From Candolleomyces eurysporus (lineage: Eukaryota > Basidiomycota > Agaricomycetes > Agaricales > Psathyrellaceae), in assembly GCA_027579435.1 (NCBI GenBank), contig JANBPK010001241.1:1-50207 (forward strand): 50,207 nt of DNA. Direction: 5' to 3'. The first letter of the stretch is position 1. The number at the start of each line of letters is the position of its first letter. The position numbers and the translations under genes were made by a program. The notes under the pieces are model-generated. The model made no database searches and was not told the origin of the DNA. It saw only the letters and a list, made by a program, of their open reading frames with translations. Of the stretch, positions 11,247 through 23,318 are shown in pieces.

Positions 11247-11669
11247 TATTCCGTGTCCATATAGATTCCTGCCCTGCGACGAGAGACCTGATCGAGCATT
11301 TGGCCTAACGCTGTGGTAAGCAGACCTCATGAATAGAATGTCTTTATGGTTTCTCACTTCCGCGCAGCATCACCCATCGACTCGGTTCAAACCAAACTTC
11401 GATTATCATGATCATGATGTTCCATCGTTGAAGTGTATACTTTGCCACTAATCTTCCATTTGTTCGCTTCGGTTCTTCCACTGGCTTCATGATTATCTGC
11501 CCATCGCTGATTGAACTTGCTCTTAGTTTCCAGCGGGACTGAATCATGGAACCACAGCCCCAAACTACCAGTATATAGCAGGCAAACGGCTGCAAGGAGG
11601 TGATATATCCTTAACGCCTCGTCCCTCCCACCTGTCCACCTCGGAAATCGCCAAGCAGGTGCAACCCCA

Positions 11670-13454
11670 ATGTCTCTTCTTCCACAGTTCTGGTCGTGGA
11701 CTTTCTTCGACTATGTTGTTGCTTACATTGGCGTGAAAGGGGATCCCGACAATCCAATTAACTCCTTACCAAACGCTAGTGAGGAGCTAGTGGCTGATTC
11801 AGCGACATGCATATTCCTCTCGGTTCTTGCAGGTTTCACCCTCTTTGTATGTATAGTCAACCCTTTGATAACCCCTTTCCCTGTCTCTTTCTAGGGATAC
11901 TCGCAGGAACTTCAGTCACCCTCATTAGATTGATTGCTCAACAGAACCGGATTTGTCGAAATCTTCCTCCCGTAAAACATAGAACGAGCGCTTATGCTGT
12001 CGGAAGCCTCGTCTTGTTCCTCCTGTTCGCTGCTGGAACTATCATCTACTGCACAAAGTTCATCCTATCGATAAAGGAGCTATTGTGCTTCCTTAGGACC
12101 ATCGAAATGGATGAATATAAGACAGTTAAAAAGGCTTTATGGTGCAATGGGAAGAACCTATTCACTCTGAGAGGCCCCGAGTCACCGTATCCTGGAACTC
12201 CTACAGTGCGGTCTAGAGATACGCTTGACCATATGCTGTCTTTTGCGTTTGGGATCATAGCTCAGCTTATATTGTTTATTGCAGATGGCCTCTTGGTAAG
12301 GCTTTCTCCGTTGCCATAATAGCCCGAAGTTTGAATTCTAGCTTTCCTTTCCTTCTATGATTTAGGTGTACCGATGCTATCTCATTTTCATTGATAAACG
12401 AGCAGTTTATGTACCTGTTATGGTCATCTATGTCATCTGCATCGGTGGGTCGAATCATACTATCTTGGGCAGACATATATATATTCAATCATTTTAGTGA
12501 TCTCAATGCTCGAGTTGTATCCCACCCTCGGATTCCAGGATGAGTTCCTAGCTGTAACAGGTACCCATGTGGTGCGAGCTTACTCCCCACTTCGAGGGAT
12601 AGCAGAGACCGATATGCTGATATGTTGGTTCATCACATCTCTCATTACGAACATTCTGGTCACCACCTCCATCATTTCCCGCATCTTCCGTCAACTGTCC
12701 CTCGCTGCTAGCCTCACTCGTACCGCGTAAGTTAAACTCGACTATGGGAGCCGGTTCACTGAGTTGACTTCCCGAACTTCCAGGCAGCCACTCGACAGCG
12801 ATGGGCAAATCCCCCAGGAGAGTAATGGAAGTGGTGCTGGGGAAGGTGGCGAGGGGGTCAGACGACGATTGATGATGATAACTTGGATTCTCCGACTCTG
12901 GCGCAGAGGCAGAGATGCTATGCATAGGTGGCACTGGCAGTCGGTGTACACCGGGGTCATCGTCATTTTGATTGAAGCTGCTTTACCCCCCGCACTATGT
13001 GGCATCGCAGCAATGGTCGCGTTTTGCATGAACTATAAGGGGGCGCGATGCGTAGTACCATTCCAGACCAGGAACTGGCGCCAGCAGATACCGATCCGAT
13101 TTTTCTTGACGCTTTGGCTCGGGACCAGTGTACGTCGTTTTCCACCCTATGTGGCCTTGCGCGTGTACCGAGACTGATCTTGTTTATGTTCATATTGTGA
13201 AGGTCTTGGCCCCGCAACTCATCGCAATTCACGCATTAAAGAGAAGGCAACGGTCGATGCTTGAAGTTGCATCACTAAATCGTGGTGTGGGGTCCGGGGA
13301 GAGACCTCAGCTAGCGCCTATCGTGTTCGGAAATCGACATGACATAGAATTCCAAACAAAAGAAGCAGAGGAATCTACCATGGATATCAAGTCTCCAGGC
13401 TTGTCCAAACGAGACGAGGGGAAGGGCAGTTTTGAATCGTCAGAGTCCGAGTGA
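11670..13454 (+). CDS. seven-helix membrane protein of agaricomycete type
   Basis: Predicted integral membrane protein of about 489 residues. Proposed exons are 11670..11832, 11895..12295, 12366..12444, 12498..12726, 12784..13129 and 13203..13454 (1470 nt, in frame). Seven hydrophobic segments are visible: around the first splice junction, SAYAVGSLVLFLLFAAG, AFGIIAQLILFIADGLL, VYVPVMVIYVICI, ICWFITSLITNILVTTSII, YTGVIVILIEAALPPALCG and FFLTLWLGTS. They are followed by a ~75-residue charged cytosolic tail. The ADGLLVYRCYLIF stretch is typical of large uncharacterised receptor-like families in mushrooms. The first intron is the least certain: a gtatgt at 11855 is an alternative donor but does not keep frame with the nearest acceptor. 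The gene sits between NLR copies 3 and 4 on the opposite strand, with no functional link apparent. No ligand or partner can be named. Confidence 0.72.
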
Positions 13455-13762
13455 GAGTCGCCGTGGAGATGACAGAGAGCCAAGATCGCATTAGGAAGAA
13501 ATACGTTGGAGTGTTTTTCGTTGTATCCATGTATTAATACAATTAGGCTATTTTACCTTTAATCCAGCTAACTGTTCGAAGGCTACTAAGTTATCCTGTA
13601 CTTGTATTCTTGAGTCCTTAATTTGTACTATGTGAAGCATGACTCGGACGTAACTGTCAAGAAACCAACGGAGGAACAGGTTGGTAACGCATACACAAGT
13701 AGAATGGGTCAAGGGAAGATAAATACGTGATGCCTACATCTTCGGGCGGAAGAGGTTCCGAC

Positions 13763-16035
13763 CTACTCTTCTTCGTCGTCCAAGTGCTGAAAATCATATT
13801 CCTTGTATGCTGCTTCCCACTTATCGGAATACGATCTCACAATGTCTGCCAACTCGGGCTCGTGGAGCTCATCCTATCGAGGAAACAGGAAATGGAAATT
13901 AGTTCAAGATTGCAATGAGACTTGATGAAAAGATATGTTCATACGTGGAGGCGTTGGATAGCGTTAAACGTAAAGCGGCCCAAGTCGCGAAAAAACTGGC
14001 CACCAGGGCAATTTAACTGATATGCTATATGTTGGGATGAGAAGCTTTCGTCAATTCTTCCCCATCCGTTATCGCGAGTAAAAGCAATGAGTTGAAGATC
14101 GTCGACATATGTGATTTGGTGCTTAGAGTAGCCTAGCAGCGCTTTGAGTATCCTAGGAAAGCTCCCTAAGCGAAAAGGTTGCTAGTGCCTCAGTAACTTG
14201 GTCAGAATGGATAACGGCGACTCACATTCATTCCAGAGATCTTCACGTTGACAAATCTTCTGAAGACAGGACCCCGTAACATGTTTGCGGATCTGCGTTT
14301 CCGAAACAAACAAGTACTGAGCACGAAACTCGCTTTCCAAAAACTCCGAGAACGACTGGTGGTAGAACCACATGTGCCCTGCTTGGAGGAAGACAAGTGA
14401 ATGCAGGTCGGAACAAAGAGCTTCAAGCTCCTTCTCTTCAAGTCCAATGACCTCATCGAAAAGCTCAGAGGGCCACGTCCATCGGATGTCATGCCGGCAG
14501 AGAGCATTCACCTGATGGGCTCGGAAGAGGAGAACGAAATCTCGTCCTCGATTGGTGTCAACAGCCTCGTACGTTTCCTTCGCAGTAGAAAGAATGTTCC
14601 TATAGAGCATATCGAGGTGTTCGAATGGCCGCGTTTGTTGAGCAGCTTCGGGTGACCAGTTCACGATTGTCCGTAGTCTGTCCACCGGCGAGCTGTGGCG
14701 CTCTGATACGTATTTGACCACGGTCGCGGCGTAGATAAACTGCCCTGAAGCTGCCACCACGAGCTTCTCGATGTCCTCCTCCGTTGGCCACAAATGAGAC
14801 TGTGCTCGACGGTCGCGGCTTCGACTGCCGATGTCTCGAAGTCTTCTCCACAAGTAGCGACGAATATCTGCCGTCGCATCGTACTTGTCACTGAGCTTGA
14901 TGTGGTATGCGAGTTGGTAAAGGTACCCTTCTGGGTCTGCGTCGAGCGTGCTGCGTATGGCCCATTCCGGTCTGCTGGCGAGGAAGATGCGGAAAGGGAG
15001 ATCGTTGTCGAGGAGACAATGTTTGATGGCAGATAGGAGCTCCGCTTGGTTTTCTTCCCCGGAACATTCGTCGAGACCGTCGATCAGGATGGCATGAGGA
15101 AAGGTACTGCGGTCCAGTTCCCCGCTCGCACAGACGCGTTTGAAGGGAGCAACTACGAGTGTGTCCATCTGAACCTTGATTTTTTTGCCGAAGATCAGGG
15201 GGTCTTTCTCAACGGCCTTGGCAATGGCATCTCGCAAGGCTGAGTTGTGTAGGCCTATTTGACATGCGATAGTCGGTACGATGTGAGTTAAGTCGTTTCG
15301 AGTGGGGTCTCCCGCGGAGAAGAAGAATGCCGAGCCAAGGGTATTGGAGCCCGAGCAACGGTCAGCTATCGTTTGCTGTAGCGCTGATTTTCCCGCTCCT
15401 GCTGCTCCCGTCATACAAAGTAAACGCTGGGGAGCATCGCGATCTTGGATCCAATCCATGAGCTCCTTGGTAACCTCGACGCGAGTATCTTCATCGCATT
15501 TCGGTGGGTCGAATCGAGCTCTCGAGTCATGGAGGGCACTAGAGGCTGTATTCTCTAACAGCATCTTCCAGCCTGCGAGTCAAAACACCAAAGGGTTGAG
15601 AATCGTTCGTTGAAGAAAACATCCCTACATACCATCTATCCGGTTGCACTGAGCAATTTGGACATTTTGGCAGGAACCGATGTTGATCACGTTTTCCACG
15701 TTAAACCTCTGTGCATTTGCAAACATTGAAATAGATGCGGTATGCTGTATGGGCGATGAGTTGCTGTGGGCGCTTGAGCCCGTGGATGGGTCAATATTGG
15801 AATGGGACGGCAACAGATGCTCGGGTGCGGTGACCGGAATCGCAGGACCCACGATCGAGCCCTCTTCAGGCTTCTCCAACGGTGATGGGGTATGAACATG
15901 GCCTAGCGAACCTTCCTCTCCCGGCAGACCATGAGCTATATCTTGCTCGTCTCCGGGACGCCTTTTGGAGGAGAACAGGTTGCCAAAACCATCAACGATG
16001 GACTTGAAGGTCTTTTTCTTCGGTTTGGGGAGCAT
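13763..16035 (-). CDS. NACHT-domain NLR (STAND ATPase), copy 4, intact
   Basis: Intact family member of about 693 residues. Exons are 15633..16035, 14226..15572, 13945..14165 and 13763..13873 (2082 nt, in frame); introns are 60, 60 and 71 nt. Start at MLPKPKKK. Walker A GAAGAGKS and Walker B ILIDGLDEC are intact, and the acidic DDEEE tail is present. It is the most diverged of the four tandem copies upstream of the NACHT domain: the hexapeptide run reads FNVENV, INIGSC, QNVQIA, QCNRID, so the glycine of the VQIG tetrapeptide is alanine. Exon 3 has one extra codon. The preceding low-complexity region also differs more than the ATPase does. Confidence 0.88.
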
Positions 16036-16127
16036 AAGGGTGACCACAGCAATGAAGCCTTGATGAGAGTTGAGGAAAAGCCTGCACAGTCCTGTGTTGA
16101 ACGCTGAGCCCTGAAGGCCTGACATGA

Positions 16128-16150
16128 GATCAAAATCATGCGGGTAGATT
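16128..16150 (-). promoter_or_regulatory. conserved upstream element, NLR copy 4
   Basis: Fourth instance of the upstream element (gatcaaaatcatgcgggtagatt), about 93 bases before the start codon. Together with block 2 it shares the adjoining ttaccttttgcgg. Confidence 0.4.
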
Positions 16151-16793
16151 GATTACCTTTTGCGGGTTTGACGGCTACTATATTTCCGACNGGGGGGACG
16201 AATTTGCACGAAAGGTTCGGACTCATTGCTCAGGCCCTTTTAATTTGTAGTGCAAGTGGGAGAAATACCAAACTATCACGTATCGAGATAATTTTTACCC
16301 CAGGCTAGTTGAACACACTCAGCAGTCGTTGATCGAGCTATAGTTCGCTGTCACCCAATCGACCACTGCCTGTGACTTCAACTCGCACAAAGTGCCGAGC
16401 GTAGACCAGACATTCACACCTCGCTCAGTCTTGACTATAATTAGACCCGGGCCTAGATTGCGGGCCACATATTTCAAACGTTGTGGCATGTGCGCGCCTA
16501 CATAAGCACCACAAATCCCATCCCTGCCTTGAAATACAGACCTATGATAAGACATACAGATCGCAGGCCACCCCAGAATAATTACTCATTCGAAACGCCC
16601 TACTGTACGTCGCGGACACAGGAAGCGGGGAAGGCTCAAGCCGTATCTAGTTTTCATCACTAGCACCTCAAAATATCCNTTTTTCTACACACATACCACG
16701 GGTATACTACATTAGACTACATCTTAAATTACAAGTTGTCCATGGGGCTGCGTGCCACAACCCCCAAGCGTCCGTGCGCCGACTACTATAATA
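16151..16793. other. intergenic between NLR copy 4 and the AIG1-like gene
   Basis: No gene is supported. The stretch 16340-16420 resembles 7226-7290, upstream of NLR copy 2, so part of it is a remnant of the duplicated upstream flank. The region just before 16794 is the 3' end of the AIG1-like gene. Confidence 0.5.
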
Positions 16794-17798
16794 CTATGAC
16801 GAACCCAACAGCTTCTCCTTGTCCCCATGCACGACGCCCCCCTCTCTTGATTTTTTGACTTTCGCCCTCCTCACCAATGCTTCCCGGATTTTGATGATAC
16901 CCCATGTTAGAACGAAGAGGATGATCTGAGAGGCGGTGATACCTCCCAACGCGATAAGCAGGGTTTTCAGGTTCTTCGGGTCGAGGAACGTATAAGCTAT
17001 TTGCAAAATCATGAGTGGATTAGTTCACCGTAAGGAAAGAAAAAGGGGGGGGACGCTTGTAGACGTACGGTAGAATCCCTGTGTGGCGAACGTGACGTAC
17101 GCAGTCGCGACGTACAACCCGAGGATGACGACCGTCCAGAGGAGGTGCAGCCATGGATGCGGCCCAGCGTTTGTGAAGAACAGCTCAAAGAGTCCGAATG
17201 CAGCGTTCAACGAGTGCTTGGTGATGTTCGAGAATGCTTTTTGCGCAGAGTCAGCGTCTTCTTTCCCAGCGGGTTATCGGAGCTAGGGTGGCAGGCAGAC
17301 GTACCTTCAAAGAAATCTTTGAACGGGTTTTCTGAGGGTGCGATGAGGCCCCAGTATACAATCGTCACGACGAGCGCTGCAGCAGCAGCACCTTCAGAAT
17401 TTGCTTCAAAAAATCAGACGAAGAGAGAAAGACTCACGGAAAGTAACGATCGTCGTATATAACAACGCATGCAAATACTGCCATATCCACGGCCAACCCT
17501 GCAGAGGATACCGCGCAGGCATTCCAGGGCGCTCACGCTGCAACGCTCTCGAGTACTTCCAGGTTTGGAGTCCCGATGCCCAAAAATATCCACACAACCC
17601 AAAGTAGGAGAGGTTGGTGAAGAACGAGAAGAATTTCTGCGCGTTCTTGAGGACCAAGGCTTGGAATATGATGCAGAAGATGAGGACGCCGGTGATGAGG
17701 ACGGCGAGGGACAACCGGATCCATGCTAGGGTGCGTGGCTTGAAGAGGTACGAGGTGACATATTTGGCCGAGGGGTCGAAATTGGACGAGGGGGACAT
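16794..17798 (-). CDS. FAR-17a/AIG1-like membrane hydrolase
   Basis: Predicted multi-pass membrane protein of 272 residues. Exons are 17438..17798, 17305..17391, 17069..17236 and 16794..16996 (819 nt, in frame) with GT..AG introns of 46 to 72 nt. Hydrophobic helices include LSLAVLITGVLIFCIIFQAL, TTIVTFRAAAALVVTIVYWG, LHLLWTVVILGLYVATAYV and the last near LLIALGGITASQIILFVL. The segments FFTNLSYFGLCGYF and NITKHSLNAAFGLFELFF have the Thr and His placements of the AIG1/ADTRP family, whose human members hydrolyse fatty acid esters of hydroxy fatty acids at a membrane Thr/His pair. The PHPWLH and TQGFYPYTFLD stretches also fit this family. The tail is basic, then ends DKEKLLGSS. Family assignment is from recall of motifs; the substrate in fungi is unknown. 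Confidence 0.66.
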
Positions 17799-19595
17799 CG
17801 ACTTTGGCTTGAGCCCGGGGAAAGGAGGAGGAGCTGACTCGGAACGCGTTGAGAATCAAAGGGTACCAAGAAAGAGAGAGGGGGAGCGAGAGGAAGTATG
17901 CAGCAACATTCTCCACCCTGATATTTATGATTGACAGAAAACAACAAGCGAAACTTGCGGGGGACCCGAGCCCGAAACCCGAACTGCCGCTATCAAGAGG
18001 TGAAACGAGGCCTGCCGGACACACCGCTGAGGGCGCCGTACCACCGCCCGCACTGGCAGTGATAAAAACCTATCGCCAGGGAAACCTAACGCTGAGAAAG
18101 CTTTCACTTTTTTCCATTCCATCAACCCTTGAGGCAAATGGGAGAAGCCGGTGATAAGTACTAGAAGACAGTGGAGAAATCTTCCTGCCGGCCGTTCAAT
18201 TGCATGTTCAGGGAGCCAGGACAACAAGACAAATACTTACACGACTAGTGTGATCGACAGGTTGCCTGCATTCGCCCGACATTCGCCCAGCAGCATGTAT
18301 CCAAGCGGTAAGAGTATCAGTCTGCATCTCAATGCCCGCCCATGTTAATTTCCAGCATTGGCGGATCAAGGGAGNNNTCTCGGACTGTCATTGCTNTNNT
18401 NGNTNGTNNCAGAGGATCGCTCTAAAGAAGCTGAAGCAGTGCAGTGTTGGCAGTGTNGCGCAAGTGTTGTTAGCAAGGGAANGGGGGGCCGAGAACAAAC
18501 ACAGCTCGCGGCACGCGGGAAACATGCGCATAGCTACGGGTTCGGACGAGGAGCGTGCATGCCATGAGTTGTAGCATACTGCGCGAACTTTTCAAATGGG
18601 GAAGGGTGGTGCGCTGACACAGGAAATCATGGCGAGGACCTGCGGCCCTTGGCCAGAGAACAGGGACTGGGGTGGCCGTGATCGTCGGTCGAGTTCGGGA
18701 GGGCGACCGAGTATCGCCAGTGGGGCCCTNAATGTTCGGAACCTAATTGTAATCCGGAGGGAGTATAAATGAACGCAGGTGCTGGGGNCAATGGCAATGG
18801 TCTCGAATCCATNTCATGGCAAGCTAAAGTGAGCTATTTTCCTGCGAGGACAGAGACGAGGGTGAGTCTGCACCCTTCTTTTCAATATAATACGAAAGAA
18901 GGCAGAATACTGACATGGATTTCGCCAATGTTTCCAGCTTCCGAACCCTCCCTTCCCTTCACGTTCATTATGCAGTTCATTTGCCCTAATAGACACAACT
19001 GAATGGGTGGTCATGTTCCGTGCATGCNNNNTGNTGNNCTCCCCGAATGTAATCTGATTTGGAAAAAGCGTAGTGTGGCTGCGTCGTTNGNGCGATCTCA
19101 CGATCATGGATGAAGGACCTTGTCTCCTNCCTCCTCGTTCCGCGCTTCAATTCAACTCTCATAGACCCTGTAATTTCTCCGAATCCGCCACTCCATATCC
19201 ACAACCATGGTCACATCGAGGATACTTGGTTTTGATGCCAGATTGATGACACCAGCCAGGTGGCCACACAAAGAAGCAAACCTCCGCCGAACGATGTCAG
19301 ANNGANNCCGTCGNCCCACAGTCCGTCATAAGCTCATGGCAAGGTCTATGTGTGGTTTCGTTGTCNNATCAGGTCCCTAAGGCACGCTTTCGACNTTGAG
19401 TGGCACAGGCTCGGGCTACATCTTAACTTCTTCCACCCCTCGCACAGCTTCCCCTCCCGTTATAAAACCCTTGCACTCCTCTGGCACTGAGCCGCCCCTT
19501 CGAGCTGTCCGGAAGTAATCNAGGGTGCAGGTGTGTCCTATGCTACTCGGTTTCTGACATAGCTGATTCCAGANCAGGCTGGACGCTCGTCAAAG
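17799..19595. other. intergenic between divergent genes
   Basis: 1.8 kb between divergently transcribed genes, presumably holding both promoters. It contains many Ns (18375-18410, 19027-19037, 19303-19318) and no convincing coding stretch on either strand. The clearest signal is the TATA-like stretch at 19461. Confidence 0.55.
19461..19467 (+). promoter_or_regulatory. TATA box of the disordered-protein gene
   Basis: tataaaa about 135 bases upstream of the chosen ATG at 19596, preceded by a pyrimidine-rich stretch. Spacing fits a fungal RNA polymerase II promoter with a short 5' UTR. Confidence 0.45.
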
Positions 19596-22412
19596 ATGGC
19601 GCATCGGAAATTGACGATCACAATTCAATGCGACAAGGTTTCGACAGCNAAGAGACTGTTACATCAGAATGCTCCAAGTCAAGAGTATCGNGAGTCGGAG
19701 CTCGAGGCCATCTTCAAGTCATTCCATGCTCCAGCGTTGGGTACGTTCGTGAGGGCCCATCANTCTCACAACACGGTTACCTGTNCTTATCCCAACCCCA
19801 CCGCCGTACGNATCNGCTCTATTCCTAGCGTCTNCNGTATTGACAAGAANAAANTCCAGATCGTTTGCNGTCATTTTTCCCAACTACAGTCANCGCTTCA
19901 TTATCGGGAGGGGGTNGAGAAAGTNGGGAAGCACGGCATGTGAGNNCACNCANATCCCATGACCATACGACCANCTAAACTCCCATTCCAGCGAGATTGT
20001 CTTCTTCGAAAAGGAAGAATACAATGCCTGGGGGCATCCNTCTAGTCATTGCACCTTNGCNAACGTGAAACCCACAATCAAGACAGAGCCCCTGGACGCA
20101 CCACCCCTTCCTCCACCCCTTGCTTCTAGCGCAGTNTCCCTAGCGCCTATTCGAGTCGGCATGTCCCGTCGCGTTGCTACGTGTCCGCCACCGGGTTCAT
20201 GGCACACCCGTCAATATATGCCATCTCACGCCGTCCATACCGCTGGACAACCTTCCAATCACTCGCCCCCCTCTCCTGCCATGNTAGGGCTATCCACTGG
20301 CACCACGCAATCAAGTGCCCAGGCATTCGCACCATCATCCGAATCCAGCTCNAGTCCCTTCTTCGCCCCAATGTTTCGCAATACCACCTCTACGATGGAC
20401 GTACCACCCTTACCATCCANGCACGTTGTTCCTGGATTCCAACCTGGTCCACCACAACCCGCCTATGCCCTCTCCACCGAAGAACCGAATCCCTACACAN
20501 CGTCATTTCCTCTTACACCAGTGTCCCCGCGCTACCAACCAACCTCTCCTATCGTCATCGCNCCTTCACCTCCCTACGTGTATGCCTCGCCNCTTTACCA
20601 GCCCACCAGCCCCGGGCCGCGGTACGACACGCCACCGTCATATACAGNCCATCGTCCGGTACCTCCGATAGACCATATCAATGGCTACTCGTCATCGTCT
20701 TCCGATACCATTGACCTGGATCCGTGCTATCACGCGTGGATCCATCACAGTGGGGGCTCAGGGCAGTCGTCCAGTGGAGGTCCAGGACCAGAGCGGCGGC
20801 GGAGTCCGAGGAAGACTCAGAGGAGCGGCGGGGCGCCGTACCACTACTCCTATTACCACCCAGACGTTGAGGTGTTGGCAGGCTCTGCGCCGATNATGTC
20901 NAAGAGACCTTCGAGCTTTGGCGAAGGGGCCGCAGCTAGGATGGCGAGGAGGAGGGGCGGTGCGTCGCCTGCGANNANGACGAANGCGCGTGGAGGTGCN
21001 GTGAAGGGGTTCTGCCTGCTCGGAGGCNTGAGGTGGTCATGGGGTTGGGCCTTCAGTTGGATTTGGCANCATTGCCCCAACATTGCGAGTTGCCGGCTGG
21101 GGTGTATGAGAGGAGTATGCAGTATGGCGGAGGGGAGATGAGACATCACATACCCTCCGCCTCCTCCTCCGGTACCCCTCCTTCCATGCCGTCTGCCTTC
21201 CCTACTTCCTTTCTCTGGCCCTCCTCTGCTCCCCCTTCCGTCCCTTCCTCTTCCTTTCCCTCTTCCTTTCCCGCCGACAGTCCCTCTTCCTNCTCCGCTT
21301 CCGCCCGCGTGCCCCCGCAGTCGACAACAGCACAGTGGAAGACCCGACCCGGAATGGAGNCGCCCTTCACGGTCGCTTCAGGGTCGCTCCTGAGCCCTCT
21401 GAATCTCGGGCTCGAGTGTCCGCCTGGGATCACCTTGCAGGGGACGTTCCAGTTTGATTCGAACAGCGTTAGTCCGACCACCCTCGGTCCGCCCCTTGGC
21501 TCGGCGTCTGGTCTTCCATCATCGGCAGCAGCACCACGACCTGACTGGGAGGAGGATGATTTGGCAGATGCGAGTCCGTTCTTCCTCCCTCCGGGGTTGG
21601 AGCAAGTTGGGGCGGGGAAGGAGTACCACGCGTATGGTGCGGATGCGTATGCGTTGCCGTCGCCTGATTTCATTCCGCCCGGGTTGGAGCTTGGGTGGCA
21701 GAGGGAGTATGGGAGCGCGTTACCGGGTGGTACGGAGACGATGAAAGAGCGACCTGTTCGTCCTCATGTTCGTGTCCCCGCAGCCGAGAGGGTGGACGGG
21801 GGACGGGAACAACCTGTCATGACGATTAAGCGCCCGAGGGTGGAGGACTTGGTGGTGGTGGGTCGGGATACGAGGAAGGCCAAGAGGACGGGAGGCCGTG
21901 TTGGTGGGAAGCCGTATGACCAGAATAGTGACAAGAGGAGGCGGAGTCGACGGAGTGGGAGTGGGAGTGGGAGTGAGAGTTGGGAGTCGTCTGGGGATGA
22001 TTCCGATACTAGTTCGACGTCGACGTCGTCTTCGTCTTCGTCTTCGGCCTCTTCATCCTCTACGTCCTCGTTCTCTTCAACCTCAACTCTCAGCAGTCGT
22101 CGGAGTCGTTCTGTTATTCACGCAGAACTACTGAAGAAGTTGCGCAAAGCTGAGAGTAAGGTTGATAGTTCGATTGATAGTTTGATGGATGTTAAAAAGT
22201 ATTTTGGTGACTCTGGGGTTATGCCTCGTAATGTTGGTGAGTACCTTTAGCCTGTTCTTGTTCGTGTCAATGTTCATTCTAATAACCAATGTCCGTTTTT
22301 AGATGATCGTAATGAGTTTGAACGAGGTGTTAGGAAGATGGGCAAGACCCTCGAGATGCTTCAGCAAGGGTATGAACTTATGCTTGACCTTTCGCGAGTC
22401 CCTTCGACCTGA
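19596..22412 (+). CDS. large disordered protein with PPGLE motifs and C-terminal coiled coil
   Basis: Unrecognised protein of roughly 900 residues. Proposed exons are 19596..19939, 19992..22236 and 22303..22412. The N-terminal ~115 residues look globular (KLTITIQCDK, ELEAIFKSFHAPALGTFVRAH). Then comes a long Pro/Ser-rich disordered part that opens with IKTEPLD, a sumoylation-type sequence. Further on come the paired motifs FFLPPGLE and FIPPGLE, basic KR-rich stretches, a Ser tract (about 22008-22110), and a C-terminal helix starting AELLKKLRKAESKVDSSIDS that continues across the last intron. These features suggest a nuclear or regulatory scaffold protein, but this is inference. The frame changes between about 20940 and 21033, where six Ns occur; the required shift (two extra bases or one missing) could come from those ambiguous calls. 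The alternative is two separate genes. Confidence 0.6.
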
Positions 22413-23318
22413 CCACTCGTTGGTCGTGCTATGTTTGCTATCATTGTTTGCTTTGACATCCATGCATCCTGTTTTCGCTGTTTTGTTTTATCGGGTCTTA
22501 TGTTGTCGAAATACTCTTTTTGGTTGNTTTTTTTAAAGTTACATTACTAGTCTGCTCGTGGATCCCAAGTTGCATTCTTCTCCAGATATGCGCTCCCCTT
22601 TCTCAATATTGAATCTGCTCCCTGTTGTAATAATGATCGTACTTTTACGTTTGTGCACACTCTACTCATAGATATCATACAGTAACGTTGTCAATGTATT
22701 ATAAATCATCATTTTGTTGAACTGTTCATTGCATTGGATCCTCTCCCACCGAGCTCGAGCGTTGAAAACGAAGTTTATAGGGTATAGTCACTTTTCGACC
22801 TTGGTCTTTGTCCGAGCCTAGGATATCGACAAAAGCCGTTATGAAGACTGAACGAAGCAGAATGGGGATGCGAAACTTGCTCCAGCGCGTGACATCTATG
22901 TAGCACACGTACAGTGAGCGATAATCAGCTGCCTGAAACTGTTATACCGAATCTATTTCAACGGCGGGAGTCGTTAATTGAACTGACGTACTAGGCACCA
23001 GCCAGAGAGTGCGTCATGTCAAGCTGGGATATCAACTTAACCAGGTGGGGATTGTCGCACAAGCAACGTCTCATTGTCCTTGAAAAAGCTGGAGAGCAGT
23101 AGAAGTTATTATACGGTGAAAATTATTTTTGCCGCCATGGGGGAGGAACTACAAGCAAGAAGCGTACTCAGAAAAGGAGTTGAACTTTCGAATTGTGCGT
23201 GGTACAGGGCATGAGCGAGTTGGAAACACTTATAAACTGCCTAGGACTCTAATCGAAACATTGTCATAAAGTAGACTTCTCGTTGCTAGCGCCACCTGTC
23301 TCCCAAAAACATGATTCT
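22413..23318. other. convergent intergenic region, nothing recognised
   Basis: About 900 bases between the 3' ends of convergent genes. AT-rich, no coding stretch that survives inspection in either direction, no repeat shared with other parts of the window. Confidence 0.5.

Larger units (their letters stand above)
10338..11669. other. intergenic, with upstream flank of NLR copy 3
   Basis: Contains the upstream element of copy 3, a short (AC)n run near 10810-10822 and the weak minus-strand coding candidate described separately (10649-11246). Plus-strand open frames at 10856-11197 lie antisense to it and have no independent support. From 11300 to 11669 I see nothing firm. Confidence 0.4.
13577..16150 (-). 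repeat. NLR duplication block, copy 4
   Basis: Fourth block, about 2.6 kb. It begins abruptly at about 13577 with the sequence that lies some 690 bases from the near end of block 1, so it lacks the distal 3' flank that blocks 1-3 share. It is separated from the tandem array by 3.1 kb holding the membrane protein gene. Confidence 0.72.
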
